Below are positions 27,479 through 37,680 of a stretch of DNA of 64,000 bases, one piece after another. A program made the translations under genes and the position numbers. The stretch is taken from contig JADFZZ010000005.1 in NCBI GenBank assembly GCA_015232315.1, positions 1 to 64,000 on the forward strand, read 5' to 3'. Positions within the stretch are counted from its first letter, which is position 1, and every line of letters begins with the position of its first letter. Below the pieces are notes generated by a model, which did not search any database, was not told the DNA's origin, and was given only the letters and a program-made list of their open reading frames with translations. Source of the DNA: SAR324 cluster bacterium. Lineage in GTDB: Bacteria; SAR324; NAC60-12.

Positions 27479-28915
27479 ATGGTAAAATGGCCACGTATCA
27501 AATTATTGGAATATCAGTTGGGAAATGCCAGAACTTATAATGAATGGTTTGATATTGCCAAAGTACTTGATTTAAAAACGGGTGCGGCCGAATGGCAAGC
27601 AACCGATGAATCTCCGCTTTATCCCTGGAAACGGGTGAAAGAACATACAGCGCAAATCAACCAGTATCTGCAACAGAACGATCCAGGGAATCTGGCATAT
27701 TTTCTTCATGAAAGTCTTTATCTCAACTGGGGAGATATCAGTAATCCGGCTTTATATCAGGAAGCACTGACAGGCACCAAACATTTGATCGAAGCCTACC
27801 TTCAGACCATCTCAAAGTCACTGGAATTTTTAAGTCAGACCTCTGTGCCCGGAATGTCAGACACTCAAAAAAACGCTTTGTATGCCCAGTCTGCGCATAA
27901 CTTTGGCCGATCCGCGTTGCTCTTGAGTGGTGGTGCCGCCTGGGGAATTTATCACCTGGGCGTCGTCAAGGCCCTCTGGCTTCAGGATGTGCTTCCCAAA
28001 GTGATTTCCGGCGCAAGCATGGGCTCCTTCATCGCAAGTGTTGTCTGTGTTCGTTCAGACAAAGAAATCCAGGCCATGTATGATGCTCCTGAAATGCTGA
28101 ACACAGAAGCCTTCAGAGTATTGAATGTTGCTGGAATCTGGACCAATAAATCCCTGATGGATTCTCAACAATTATTAGAATGTATCAAAAAAAATGTGGG
28201 GGAATATACGTTTGAAGAAGCATATCTTCGATCTGGAAGAGTGCTCAATATACCTGTATCGCCTGTGCGTGCAGGCCAAAAAGCAAGACTGTTGAGTTAT
28301 CTGACAACACCGGATGTGATGGTCAGTCACAGCAGTCTGGCTTCCTGTGCGGTACCGGGAATATTTCCGCCGGTTTCTCTAATTGCCAAAAATATTCATG
28401 GTGAAATCAAACCCTATCTTGACGGCGAAAAATGGATTGATGGTTCCATCCATGATGATTTACCAATCCGCCGTTTATCACGCCTGCATAATGTGAATCA
28501 TTCCATTGTCAGTCAGGCAAACCCGCACATCCTGCCTTTTTTATTGAGCAAGAACACAAATGGTCTCACACCGTTTGCTGTAGATCTGACCACATCGGTG
28601 ATGCATGCGGCCAGCATACAGGCGGTGAAAGCATTGAACCAGCGGGTAAATCTGGCCTCCCAGAGTGCGTTGGTTCGTAAGGCTTATGGCGTGATTGATC
28701 AGAAATATACAGGTGATATCAATATCTATCCGGGGTTCAGTCCCCTGATGTATTATAAACTATTGTCCAATCCCACCCGGGAAGGCATGGAAAATTTTAT
28801 TCTGGAAGGAGAACGTGCGACCTGGCCGCTGATACCCAGGATCAGAGATCAGACGTTGATCAGCCGAACTTTTGAGAAAGGTTTACGCACCATTTCCAGC
28901 CTGTCAAAGGAGTGA
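27479..28915 (+). CDS. Patatin-like lipase with N-terminal DUF3336
   Basis: This 478-residue protein has an N-terminal DUF3336-like domain (about 18-125, with YNEWFDIAKVLD and TGTKHLIEAYL). A patatin domain follows: oxyanion-hole loop LLSGGAAWGIYHLG (148-161), nucleophile elbow GASMG (Ser180), and catalytic Asp321 in WIDGSIHDDLP. This architecture is best known from eukaryotic triacylglycerol lipases (yeast TGL3/4/5, plant SDP1) and occurs in some bacteria. It probably hydrolyses neutral lipids or phospholipids in the cytoplasm or at the inner membrane. GAGG precedes the ATG. It is divergent from the M28 peptidase gene. Confidence 0.88.
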   Translation: MVKWPRIKLLEYQLGNARTYNEWFDIAKVLDLKTGAAEWQATDESPLYPWKRVKEHTAQINQYLQQNDPGNLAYFLHESLYLNWGDISNPALYQEALTGTKHLIEAYLQTISKSLEFLSQTSVPGMSDTQKNALYAQSAHNFGRSALLLSGGAAWGIYHLGVVKALWLQDVLPKVISGASMGSFIASVVCVRSDKEIQAMYDAPEMLNTEAFRVLNVAGIWTNKSLMDSQQLLECIKKNVGEYTFEEAYLRSGRVLNIPVSPVRAGQKARLLSYLTTPDVMVSHSSLASCAVPGIFPPVSLIAKNIHGEIKPYLDGEKWIDGSIHDDLPIRRLSRLHNVNHSIVSQANPHILPFLLSKNTNGLTPFAVDLTTSVMHAASIQAVKALNQRVNLASQSALVRKAYGVIDQKYTGDINIYPGFSPLMYYKLLSNPTREGMENFILEGERATWPLIPRIRDQTLISRTFEKGLRTISSLSKE

Positions 28916-29100
28916 TTTTTCCCTGAAAAGAACAGAATTATTTTCAGATATTCAAATTTGAACATAAACCAACAATCGACCAACAGGTTCTATCAACATA
29001 GAGCTGACAACTACAAACCACATTCCGTGAAAGACTACATTCCAGGAAGGTAAATGGTAGAACAACCAGACAAACACAAACCTCTTTTGCAATATTGACT

Positions 29101-31497
29101 ATGATAAAATTTTGTTTTCCTCCCCTGATATTGATCCTTGGCTTAATCCTGTATCAGAGTAATCTTTATGCCCAATATCCAGGCCTTTTGCACCATCAGG
29201 GACAAATGGTCATGGTTGATGATGGTGAACTCATTGAGATGACTCCCCAAGACTGGAATCTGAAAAAACCGGTACGAATTCTGCCGAAAGACAACAAGGA
29301 AACACAATCAGAAAAAATCCCCTATCATCCTGTAAATCCAGCCGAATTAAACCGTGCATTCCTGGTGTCAGCAATTTCTGATCGCCAGATTTGGGTGCTG
29401 ACAAATGGCTCGGTTTTTACCAAAGATCCTGCGACACGACGATCTGTTTATAACGTGGAAGGTGTGGCACATTTACTGATCAACGGTGATGAATCAAACT
29501 CTGCCCTGAATATCACACTCAATGGAATCTCAATGCAGATCAACCATGCACATTTATTCATAAACGGGATGTATGAACCGGTTCAATGGAGTGTTGCTGA
29601 GGGGGAAGTGCTTATTGAGGACGTTGATCAATATTTGTCACACGAAGAGGTCCGTCGCCTTGAACAGGATTCCCGACTGATGCCCGGTGAAACGACACTG
29701 AGAATCAAAAAAGGGGAGTCCCTCCAGTTCGTTCAGGAAAAAATGATGCTCGGTCCTCAAGTGAATCTGGTAACAGACTCCGTCTATAAAAACGCGAGCA
29801 TTCCGGGATTTGAAGCACCGGGTCCCTATGTGTCGGCTGGATTTGTGGAGGCGGATCCTGTGAATCTGAAAATTAATCGCAACTCACAGGTTTCAATACT
29901 TCCAGGAAACAGGATTCCTGTTTTTGAAGGCGACGTAATCACAACCGTCTCCGGACAAACGGCCACCTTATCCCTTATTTCTTCGGATCAAATCATGATT
30001 GGAGAAAACAGCCAGTTCAGCCTACGGGAACTCCAGTTGGATTCGGAAAATAAATCAGGTTTTCTGGGGAAAATAAATCCCTTTGGTTCGCAAAAACAAT
30101 ACCGGTTTCTTGGTTCCCTGTTGGGAAAAATGCGTGCGATCATTAGTCCCAGAGGCCGACCCGGAATGGTCAAAGTCAAGACGCCTACAGCGACCATCGG
30201 TGTGAAAGGTACCGACTTTGAGGTCACTGGAACTGATGCGGAATCTGAAGTTTTGACCGTGGAAGGCCTTGTGAGTGTTTCTGATTCTCAAGGTTTGGGG
30301 GAGGTGGATGTAGAACCTGGAATGATGACCACAGTTAAACCCGGCCTGGAACCCGCAAAGCCTACGCCCATTCCTTTGGACAGATTAAAATTGCTGAATC
30401 CTGAGCTTTTTCGGGAATTGCATGGTCCTGATGAAACCACGCCTGAAGCTCCTGAAATTAAAACCGGTAAATCGGTTGAAGTCAAAGCCCAGTTACCTCA
30501 AGCCTTTATCGCGCCGATTACTTTTGTGGGTATTTTCAGTTATGAAGAAAAAAAACTGCTGGCCGAGACCTTCGCGGGGGAGCTTGCACACCATTATGAA
30601 ATCATGAAACCTTCTCATTTCTGGAGTGCTCACCGTGTTGCCAATAAAACACTGGACCGGAGTGTTTGTGTCACAGAACGTTGTTATCGGAAAACACTGG
30701 AACAACTGAATATTTCATATCTCTTTCGCTTCATGATTGTGCGTACAGGAACCGCCACCCGCCTCAATGTCACATTGCTGGATTATAACCGGGTATATAC
30801 CAGTTATTGTGAGTTTTGTGCCCCTGAAGCATGGACAACGCTCATTAAATCGCTGGTGAAACAAATTACAGGCGATGTAACGGAGGCTTCTTTCACCATC
30901 AAAACGACAGACGATCCTTCTGCCAGAAAACACAAATTAACGATGGTGTTTTCCGGTATTCAGGGAACCTTAAACAGTGAGACATCCGAAATTGCCGCTG
31001 AGATGAGCGCAACAGCCAGTTCCGTTTCTTTAGATTATCTCTATCGCACTCCTTCAGGCATTGTCATTGGATTCTGGAGTACGAGGGAACAGGGATCTTT
31101 GCGGCAGGTGCTGGAAAGCGGGGAAATTGCGGGAGGTGATCCATCATTGATGTATTCACAGGACGTTGGCGGACTTTCTTTGGGCTACAGCTTTAATCCT
31201 GGAAATGCCAGCATCATTTTCCAATTGGTCGGGGGACAAGGCCAAACCGTCTTTTTTCAGCAGAGTGATCATGGTGATTTATGGCAGTTGAATGGAACAA
31301 CCCAGCTTGGTGGATTAGAAATTCCCGTATATTTTGATATCGGTGGCCTTGTTCTTGGGTTCAAACTGGGAGGCTACAATACGATCACAACTTTTGAGAC
31401 ACAGACACAAACGTCAAAGCCCTCTGAGGATCAAAATACCGATCAAGTCGTCATGAGTTATGCCAAAGCCGGCCTTCTGATCGGTTTTTCATTTTAA
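29101..31497 (+). CDS. FecR-domain exported protein
   Basis: The ATG at 29101 is preferred over an upstream TTG; it opens a signal peptide ending near LYA-QYPG. The FecR domain is recognisable at about 255-420, with VKTPTATIGVKGTDFEV (about 360-376) as its hallmark, followed by an EPGMMTTV strand. A second module (about 470-590) includes CVTERCYRKTLEQLNISYLF and then a strand RLNVTLLD, similar to periplasmic domains that precede TPR or CsgG-like proteins. The C-terminus, with repeated glycine/aromatic strands ending LLIGFSF, could be a small barrel. FecR proteins in such fusions act as envelope-bound sensors or scaffolds. No sigma factor gene adjoins, so this is not a classic FecIR system. 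Confidence 0.8.
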   Translation: MIKFCFPPLILILGLILYQSNLYAQYPGLLHHQGQMVMVDDGELIEMTPQDWNLKKPVRILPKDNKETQSEKIPYHPVNPAELNRAFLVSAISDRQIWVLTNGSVFTKDPATRRSVYNVEGVAHLLINGDESNSALNITLNGISMQINHAHLFINGMYEPVQWSVAEGEVLIEDVDQYLSHEEVRRLEQDSRLMPGETTLRIKKGESLQFVQEKMMLGPQVNLVTDSVYKNASIPGFEAPGPYVSAGFVEADPVNLKINRNSQVSILPGNRIPVFEGDVITTVSGQTATLSLISSDQIMIGENSQFSLRELQLDSENKSGFLGKINPFGSQKQYRFLGSLLGKMRAIISPRGRPGMVKVKTPTATIGVKGTDFEVTGTDAESEVLTVEGLVSVSDSQGLGEVDVEPGMMTTVKPGLEPAKPTPIPLDRLKLLNPELFRELHGPDETTPEAPEIKTGKSVEVKAQLPQAFIAPITFVGIFSYEEKKLLAETFAGELAHHYEIMKPSHFWSAHRVANKTLDRSVCVTERCYRKTLEQLNISYLFRFMIVRTGTATRLNVTLLDYNRVYTSYCEFCAPEAWTTLIKSLVKQITGDVTEASFTIKTTDDPSARKHKLTMVFSGIQGTLNSETSEIAAEMSATASSVSLDYLYRTPSGIVIGFWSTREQGSLRQVLESGEIAGGDPSLMYSQDVGGLSLGYSFNPGNASIIFQLVGGQGQTVFFQQSDHGDLWQLNGTTQLGGLEIPVYFDIGGLVLGFKLGGYNTITTFETQTQTSKPSEDQNTDQVVMSYAKAGLLIGFSF

Positions 31498-31511
31498 TAC
31501 ACGAACTCACA

Positions 31512-32870
31512 TTATTGGGCTGAATTCTGGAACTCTGATTCTTCCAGTTCCTGATCCAGCCATTTCCAGACATCATTGGTTCGATGATACTGTTCAAGCA
31601 CATAGTCCGCCGGAGCTTTCCCTTGTTTGGTATATTTTTCAAAAAAGGGTAACAACCACTTTTCTTCGGAACTGCCCAGATGTTCAAGGACAATTTCCAT
31701 CATTTTCCAGATTAATTTTTTAAAATTCAGCCAGTTGACTTCCGTATCCATTCCATGTTCCACACCAGCCTTTTGATACAGCCCATAATCCTCTTCGGGT
31801 AAATCCATCAACAGTTTTTCAATTTTCGTAAAAACCTGTTCATTATACACAACACAAGTGGTTAATGCTGGAATGGCCATGATGTCTTGAGGTCTGAGCG
31901 AATCCATGCACCGGATTTCCAAAATTTTCTTAATCCGTATTTCAGGAAAAACCATGCCGAGATGCTGTTCCCAATCATTCATATCCGGTTCAATCGGGCT
32001 GTTTTCTTCAAAAAATTTTCCGAAGGGAATATGTGTCATGGGTTTCAATTCTCCATTTCTAACCAGAAAATAAGGAGAAGCACGTAAAACCCAATCAATA
32101 TATTTTTGCAGTTTGAACGACTTTTTTACAAATTCAGTGGGCAGTCCCGCCCGTTGGTTGTCTGTATCCAGCCAGATACGTCCCCGAAACGATTTGTAAC
32201 CATTCGGTTGGCCTTTCAATAAGGGACTGTTGGCAAAAATCACATTCAGGAAAGGAGCCAGTCGATTGAGCATGATAAATTTGCGTTCCAGATCTTCCAC
32301 TGAAAAATAATCGAGGCTCACCTGAGTGCCCGATGTGCCTTTCATCATCCACTGGCCATGTCCGCCAACGGTCGCCATATAGGGATACATGATATGGTAC
32401 CGCTGTTTATCCAGCAGAGGCATTTCTGCCAGAGTGAACACAGGATGCACTCCCTGAAACAATATTTTTCCGTCATGCTGAACAACGGCGGAGTGTAGTG
32501 CTTTCAGGTATTGAGTCATCGCAATATGCACTTCTGTCAGATTTTTTCTCGGGGCATCGGATAACTCAAACTGTCCTCCGGGCTCAATCGTCAGACTTTG
32601 ACTCGTCTGATCCCGAAGGCCAATCACATGAGTTCCATCATAAATTTTTTCCCAGGGATTTTCTTTCGTTGAAATCTCAGAACAAAACGACTCCATAATG
32701 GGCAACATGCCTTCATGTTCAAGAACTGGAAGCGGTCGGTATTTACGGGGTGGTTTGGAGGGCAATAAAATAAATTTTTCGTATTCCAATCCAATGAGTG
32801 GTGTCTTTCCTTTTTGAATTTTGGACGCAATTACGTCCAGAAAATAATCTCGAAGATCTGATTTTTGCAT
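31512..32870 (-). CDS. gshA: Glutamate-cysteine ligase (GCS2/plant-type)
   Basis: This 452-residue protein has the family's active-site features: IGLEYEKF near residue 26, TIEPGGQFELSDAP near 95-108, and YHIMYPYMATVGGHGQWMMKGTSGTQVSLDYF around 158-189. Length and motifs match the proteobacterial/plant type of gamma-glutamylcysteine synthetase. This enzyme joins glutamate and cysteine with ATP in the first step of glutathione synthesis. No gshB lies nearby. It is convergent with the FecR-domain gene (14-bp gap) and upstream of the RND pump genes in the same direction, but their functional link is not evident. Confidence 0.88.
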   Translation of the reverse strand: MQKSDLRDYFLDVIASKIQKGKTPLIGLEYEKFILLPSKPPRKYRPLPVLEHEGMLPIMESFCSEISTKENPWEKIYDGTHVIGLRDQTSQSLTIEPGGQFELSDAPRKNLTEVHIAMTQYLKALHSAVVQHDGKILFQGVHPVFTLAEMPLLDKQRYHIMYPYMATVGGHGQWMMKGTSGTQVSLDYFSVEDLERKFIMLNRLAPFLNVIFANSPLLKGQPNGYKSFRGRIWLDTDNQRAGLPTEFVKKSFKLQKYIDWVLRASPYFLVRNGELKPMTHIPFGKFFEENSPIEPDMNDWEQHLGMVFPEIRIKKILEIRCMDSLRPQDIMAIPALTTCVVYNEQVFTKIEKLLMDLPEEDYGLYQKAGVEHGMDTEVNWLNFKKLIWKMMEIVLEHLGSSEEKWLLPFFEKYTKQGKAPADYVLEQYHRTNDVWKWLDQELEESEFQNSAQ

Positions 32871-33001
32871 AAAAGCAAAGGATCCATTGCCTGAAAAGAG
32901 GAGGTTGAGATATTCACGATGACTGATCGGAACGTTGATTGTAGTTTAAAATCGCTCTCGGAAAATTGTATCAACAATTCAGGAGCGTACACCAGCACAA
33001 A

Positions 33002-36000
33002 TTATTTTCTGAATATTTTTTTCGAAAGCCAGTTTTTTAGTCCATCCAGAGTTGAATAAAGAACCGGGACCACAAACAACGTGAGGAATGTGGCCACTGA
33101 TAATCCATAAATAATCGCATTGGCCATCGGTTTCCAGAAAGTGCTGCTTTCCGCGCCAAAAACTGCGATTGGCCATCGGTAAAAATTAAGATCCATGCCA
33201 ATCGCGACAGGCACCAATCCAAGAACCGTAGTGATCGCGGTGAGCATCACAGGGCGCATCCGTGCCATGCCGGCCAGAGCGATCGCTTCATCACGGGGAA
33301 TTCCACGACGGGTCAATTGCTGGATAAAATCAATCAGAACAATGGCGTTATTGACCACAATTCCCGCGAGCGAGACAACGCCGATTCCTGCCATCATCAC
33401 ACTGAAGGGCACATCATGAATCATGAGTCCCATAAAAACGCCCATCAATGACAGAATGACGGAACTGAGAATGATCAAGGGCACCATCAACGAATTGAAT
33501 TGCATGGTAAGGATGATGTAGATGAAAAAAATGGCAATAAAAAAACTCTGTATGAGAAAACGCTGGGTTTCATCCCTGTCTGTATTCTCACCTGTAAATT
33601 TAAGCGTGTAAGTCTTGGGAAGTTCAAAATCCACCAAAGCTTTCTGAACGCTCTGCAACACAACCGCTCCAGGCAAGCCTTCAGCATTTGCGGACACGGT
33701 CAAAACCCGGTCAAGATCCACATGTCGGATAGAACCAAAGGCGGGACCTGTCCGGATATCAGCCAATTCGCTCAGAGGAATTCCTTTCCCGGTCGGTGTA
33801 TAGATATACAGATTTTCAAGGTTCTGAATATCCTGTCGAAATTCCTCATCCAATTGCACCACAATGTCATATTCATCCTTACCATCCCTGAAGACAGACA
33901 CTTTTCGACCATTGAACGCTGTTCGAACAGTCATTGCCAGATCCATGGCTCTCAGCCCCAGTCTACCGGCTTTTTCACGGTCAATTTCCACTCTCACTTC
34001 CGGGCGACTCTGATCAAAATCGTCTCTCAGGTCAACCAGTCCCGGTAAATCCTTGATTTTTTGTTTGATGCCTTCAGCAATTTTTTTCATTACCTTGAAA
34101 TCTTCGCCTCTGATTTCAATATTGACTGGCGGTTGCTGAGGCGGTCCCATCTGGTTTTTACTGACCCTGACTTCTGCGCCGGTGATTCCGTTCAATGATT
34201 CACGGAGCTTTAAAATCACATCAGACGGACGAAGATTCCAATGTTGCCAGTCTGGAAACTCAATAACAACATGACTGAGAAACGTGGTGGAGGACCCCGC
34301 ATCCTGAGCACCAAAACCTCGACGCTGACCAACATTAGCCACGCTTGCATTCATGCTGTCGCGGTAGCTTTCAATAGAATGCTCGACCTGATTGACAACC
34401 GAATCAGAAAAATCCAGCGTACTGCCCATTGGTGCCGTGATGTTGATCACCGCTTCATTGGGTTCTGTGACCGGAAAAAACTCAACACCACGCCGTTTTA
34501 AAGTGGTACTGGCATAAGCCCCGATCATGGTAAAAAACAGTATTATGGTAAGAAGCAGAGTTGATACTCTAAATCGTAGACATACGTTTAAAGCCACACG
34601 ATACCATCTTAAAAATCGTGAATGTTCCAGAATCTGAATTTCATCCGCATGGTCATGCGCGTCTTTGGGAATTTTCATCATGGTTGAGCATAGCACCGGA
34701 TTGATGAGCAATCCCACTACCAGTGAACACGTCAATGCGACAATCAGGGTTTTAGGCAGAAATGACATGAATTCCCCCACAATCCCCGGCATACTCATCA
34801 TGGGCGCAAAGGCCGCCAGTGTGGTTAACGTAGAAGTCACAATGGGTACCGAAACTTCATTGATACCGATCAACGCAGACTCCAGACGAGGTTTGCCAGA
34901 TTGAAGATGGCGATAAATATTTTCTACAACAACAATCGCATTGTCCACCAGCATTCCCAACGCCAGAATAAGACTGAACAACACCATCATGTTGAGGGTG
35001 AACCCCATCCGGTCCAGAATGACCATAGTCATCAGAAATGAAAGAGGAATCGCCACCGCAACAAATAATGAATTGCGGACCCCCATCACCACTAGCAGTA
35101 CTACGAACACAAGAATAAATCCGGAGATGATGTTATTTTCCAGATCTGTCACCAGACGTTTGATCCAGTTGCCTTGATCAGAAAGAATTTTCAATCGAAC
35201 CTGTTTGTCGTATTCTTCCTGTTTCCGATCCACCATGCTTCTGATTTCATCTCTGATAGCCAGCAGGTTAGCGCCACTTCTCTTGACCACACTGAGAGAA
35301 ACAGATTCCACTTGATCCAGACGGGAACGACTGACGACTTCCTTGAAGCCAAACACAACATGCGCAATATCTTTCACCAGCACCGGTACTTGTCCAGTGG
35401 AACTGACAAGTGCGTTTTCCACGCCTTCCGGAGTTTCAAATTCACCGGGAACCCGAATGAGAAATTTCATAGGTCCCATCGTGATGGTTCCACCGGGGAT
35501 ATTGGTATTTTCCATCTCAATGGCGTGTGTCAACTGACTCATATCCAGCCGGTAGTGTCTCAATTTTTCAGGGTTGGCATAAACCCTGATTTCACGTTCC
35601 AATCCTCCCACACGCCGTACTTCAAGGATTCCGGGAATGGTCTCAATCTGATCCTTCAATTCTTCCGCAACCTCCTTCAACCGATAAAGACCAATTTCCC
35701 CGGATAAATTGATGATCATCATGGGTTGTTCTGATAGTTTGATTTCATTCACCATGGGATCTTCAGCTTCTTCCGGCAGTTCCGGTTTCACTTTATCCAG
35801 AGCCTCCTTCACCTTGGTTCGAGCGGCGCTGACATCAAAATCCGGATTAAATTCCAGTGTGATGGTGGCCGCGCCTTCTGTCGATGTTGAATTGATTTTT
35901 TTCAGATTTTCCAGTCCTTGAAATTCGACCTCAACTTTACGGGTGATCAGGGATTCCACATCTTCCGGGGACGCACCTGGAAAGGGAATGACGACAATCA

Positions 36001-36133
36001 GCAGGGGAATCTGGATATCCGGACTGGATTCTCTGGGCAGGCCGGCATAAGATATCATCCCCAAAATGGCGATCATGGCTGTGAACAGATAGACAGATGC
36101 CGGATTTTTAATAGCGATTTGACTGATTTTCAT
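33002..36133 (-). CDS. RND-family efflux transporter (AcrB-like inner-membrane subunit)
   Basis: This 1043-residue protein has the twofold RND layout: a first membrane helix (about 14-34), a large periplasmic domain, helices 2-6 (about 335-480), helix 7 near 535, a second periplasmic domain, and helices 8-12 near the C-terminus. Helix 4 reads LGMLVDNAIVVVEN, having Asp-Asn where AcrB has Asp-Asp, so proton relay depends on one acidic residue here. The N-terminal SSPDIQIPLLIVVIPFPGASPEDVE is typical of the hydrophobe/amphiphile efflux branch. It lies 38 bp after the adaptor gene and forms an operon with it. No outer-membrane TolC-type gene is adjacent. The substrate is unknown. Confidence 0.92.
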   Translation of the reverse strand: MKISQIAIKNPASVYLFTAMIAILGMISYAGLPRESSPDIQIPLLIVVIPFPGASPEDVESLITRKVEVEFQGLENLKKINSTSTEGAATITLEFNPDFDVSAARTKVKEALDKVKPELPEEAEDPMVNEIKLSEQPMMIINLSGEIGLYRLKEVAEELKDQIETIPGILEVRRVGGLEREIRVYANPEKLRHYRLDMSQLTHAIEMENTNIPGGTITMGPMKFLIRVPGEFETPEGVENALVSSTGQVPVLVKDIAHVVFGFKEVVSRSRLDQVESVSLSVVKRSGANLLAIRDEIRSMVDRKQEEYDKQVRLKILSDQGNWIKRLVTDLENNIISGFILVFVVLLVVMGVRNSLFVAVAIPLSFLMTMVILDRMGFTLNMMVLFSLILALGMLVDNAIVVVENIYRHLQSGKPRLESALIGINEVSVPIVTSTLTTLAAFAPMMSMPGIVGEFMSFLPKTLIVALTCSLVVGLLINPVLCSTMMKIPKDAHDHADEIQILEHSRFLRWYRVALNVCLRFRVSTLLLTIILFFTMIGAYASTTLKRRGVEFFPVTEPNEAVINITAPMGSTLDFSDSVVNQVEHSIESYRDSMNASVANVGQRRGFGAQDAGSSTTFLSHVVIEFPDWQHWNLRPSDVILKLRESLNGITGAEVRVSKNQMGPPQQPPVNIEIRGEDFKVMKKIAEGIKQKIKDLPGLVDLRDDFDQSRPEVRVEIDREKAGRLGLRAMDLAMTVRTAFNGRKVSVFRDGKDEYDIVVQLDEEFRQDIQNLENLYIYTPTGKGIPLSELADIRTGPAFGSIRHVDLDRVLTVSANAEGLPGAVVLQSVQKALVDFELPKTYTLKFTGENTDRDETQRFLIQSFFIAIFFIYIILTMQFNSLMVPLIILSSVILSLMGVFMGLMIHDVPFSVMMAGIGVVSLAGIVVNNAIVLIDFIQQLTRRGIPRDEAIALAGMARMRPVMLTAITTVLGLVPVAIGMDLNFYRWPIAVFGAESSTFWKPMANAIIYGLSVATFLTLFVVPVLYSTLDGLKNWLSKKIFRK

Positions 36134-36171
36134 AGTTTTTCAATGATGGAATATTGGGGCAAATAGTTTTG

Positions 36172-37281
36172 TTAAAGTGCGGGTTGTTGTATCAGATTCC
36201 GAACATTCACCAAAGATTTATCACTCAATTCATGCTGTCCTTTGACAACCAGCCAATCGCCAAATTTAAGCCCCTCCATGATCCGGACATATTCCTGATG
36301 GCTTTCACCAAGTTTGATTTTTCGTTCAACCACTTTTTCATTGTCAAACACAAAAACAGCTTTCCCATTTTCACGTTCCAGAATGGTATGACGCGGAATA
36401 ACCAGTTGATTCTGATATTCATTGAGCATGATGTTCACTTTAGCAAGCATACCCGAACGCAATTCACCCTTCACGTTGGGAATTGAAATTTCAATGGGAA
36501 AGCCCCTGTTTGTGGAATCGGCCTCAATGCCAAGCTTGGTGATTTGTCCTTCAAAATTCTTTTCCTGAACATAAAGTGAAACGTCCACTTTCTGATTTAA
36601 CTTTATAAAAACAATGTCCTGTTCCTGAACATAAATCATGATTTTAAGTTGCTGCATGTCAAGAATTTCAGCAATCATCTGGCCTTTATTGACAAACTCG
36701 CCCTTTTCCACATGCCGGCTTTTAACGATTCCTTTCAAGGGCGAGACCAGAACTGACTTGGCAAGTTCCAATTGCGAGAGTTGAAGTAATTGTTTTGCTG
36801 TCTGAAATTGATGATACATCTGATCTCTCTGTGAGGGTGCCACCAGTTTTTTTTCAAACAGTTTCTGATCTCTTTCATAATTGGATTTGGCCAGATCAAG
36901 ATCAGACTTTGCCAGTTCAACTCTCAATTCCAGCTCATGAGTCGAAATATGGACCAGATCCTGATTCTGCTCCACATGAATTCCTTCTTCAAAGCTCACA
37001 CTCTCGACTGTTCCCTCACGTTCGGATCTCAGTGTGATCCGCTTATTGGGAAACAACTCTCCGACAAATGATTTATAAATCTTAAATTTCTGGGGAGTCA
37101 ATTGCATGATTTCCACATTGGAACTGCGCTGTTGTTTTTCCTGTTCCTTTTCCTTGTTATTCACTGTTTGCGCTTTTTCGTCTCTGGTCACCTCATCAGC
37201 AGGCTTGTCTGATTCACAGCCTGAGACTATGACAGACAAAATCGTCAAAACTATCCAGAAATACGTGAGATACTCTTTCAT
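36172..37281 (-). CDS. RND efflux periplasmic adaptor (membrane fusion protein), lipoprotein
   Basis: This 369-residue protein has lipobox IVSGC (Cys22), then a charged linker. The adaptor fold follows: a barrel-sandwich half ending SEREGTVESVSFEEG, a coiled-coil hairpin (about 115-170, ELAKSDLDLAKSNYERDQKL), the second lipoyl half with SPLKGIVKSRHVEKGEFVNKG, and a C-terminal beta-barrel. It bridges the inner-membrane pump to an outer-membrane channel. AGGA at six bases marks the ATG. It is the promoter-proximal gene of the pump operon. Confidence 0.92.
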   Translation of the reverse strand: MKEYLTYFWIVLTILSVIVSGCESDKPADEVTRDEKAQTVNNKEKEQEKQQRSSNVEIMQLTPQKFKIYKSFVGELFPNKRITLRSEREGTVESVSFEEGIHVEQNQDLVHISTHELELRVELAKSDLDLAKSNYERDQKLFEKKLVAPSQRDQMYHQFQTAKQLLQLSQLELAKSVLVSPLKGIVKSRHVEKGEFVNKGQMIAEILDMQQLKIMIYVQEQDIVFIKLNQKVDVSLYVQEKNFEGQITKLGIEADSTNRGFPIEISIPNVKGELRSGMLAKVNIMLNEYQNQLVIPRHTILERENGKAVFVFDNEKVVERKIKLGESHQEYVRIMEGLKFGDWLVVKGQHELSDKSLVNVRNLIQQPAL

Positions 37282-37324
37282 ACTTTTCCTGAGTTAAAGA
37301 GTTGCAGACGAAACAGTTCGGTTA

Positions 37325-37446
37325 GGGCTCGTGCGTAAATAACCTTTATAGTTTGAGAGATTCAGTCCTGATCATGTCCACAGGGGATATGGGACGAGAT
37401 CCCTCCTGACGACACCATAGTGTAAATCTTATTCTTGCACGAGCCC
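37325..37446. mobile_element. MITE-like element, 122 bp, with terminal inverted repeats and TTA flanks
   Basis: The ends are perfect inverted repeats for ten bases (GGGCTCGTGC / GCACGAGCCC). The similarity continues inward (AATAA..TTTA) to about 22 matches in 28. TTA flanks both ends directly, as a target-site duplication would. There is no coding capacity. It is probably a non-autonomous derivative of an insertion sequence elsewhere in the genome; the parent family is unknown. Confidence 0.7.
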
Positions 37447-37680
37447 TTAGTCCCAAAAACAAACAACGTGATAATTTCCGAACTCTGTTCTGCCAAAGAG
37501 GATAAATAGTGAATAATTCAGAATCATCTTTCACAAGATCCATACAAGAAAGTATTTTCTTTCACAAGATTCACAGACAATCAAAAAATCAACTTGTGTG
37601 TCTGGATATATGGATCAACGAGACGTTTAACTCAACCTGATAGTAAATACGTTGAATTTATGGAGAAATAAGGGCGGGGT

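Noticed and set aside
29041-29100. A TTG start at 29095 for the FecR-domain gene
   Set aside because: The ATG six bases later opens the signal peptide equally well and is more likely.
35174-35707. A 177-codon open frame on the plus strand
   Set aside because: Antisense shadow of the RND transporter gene, whose fold is clear.
37346-37543. A 65-codon frame on the minus strand
   Set aside because: It lies over the MITE-like element and has no coding features; it is probably chance.
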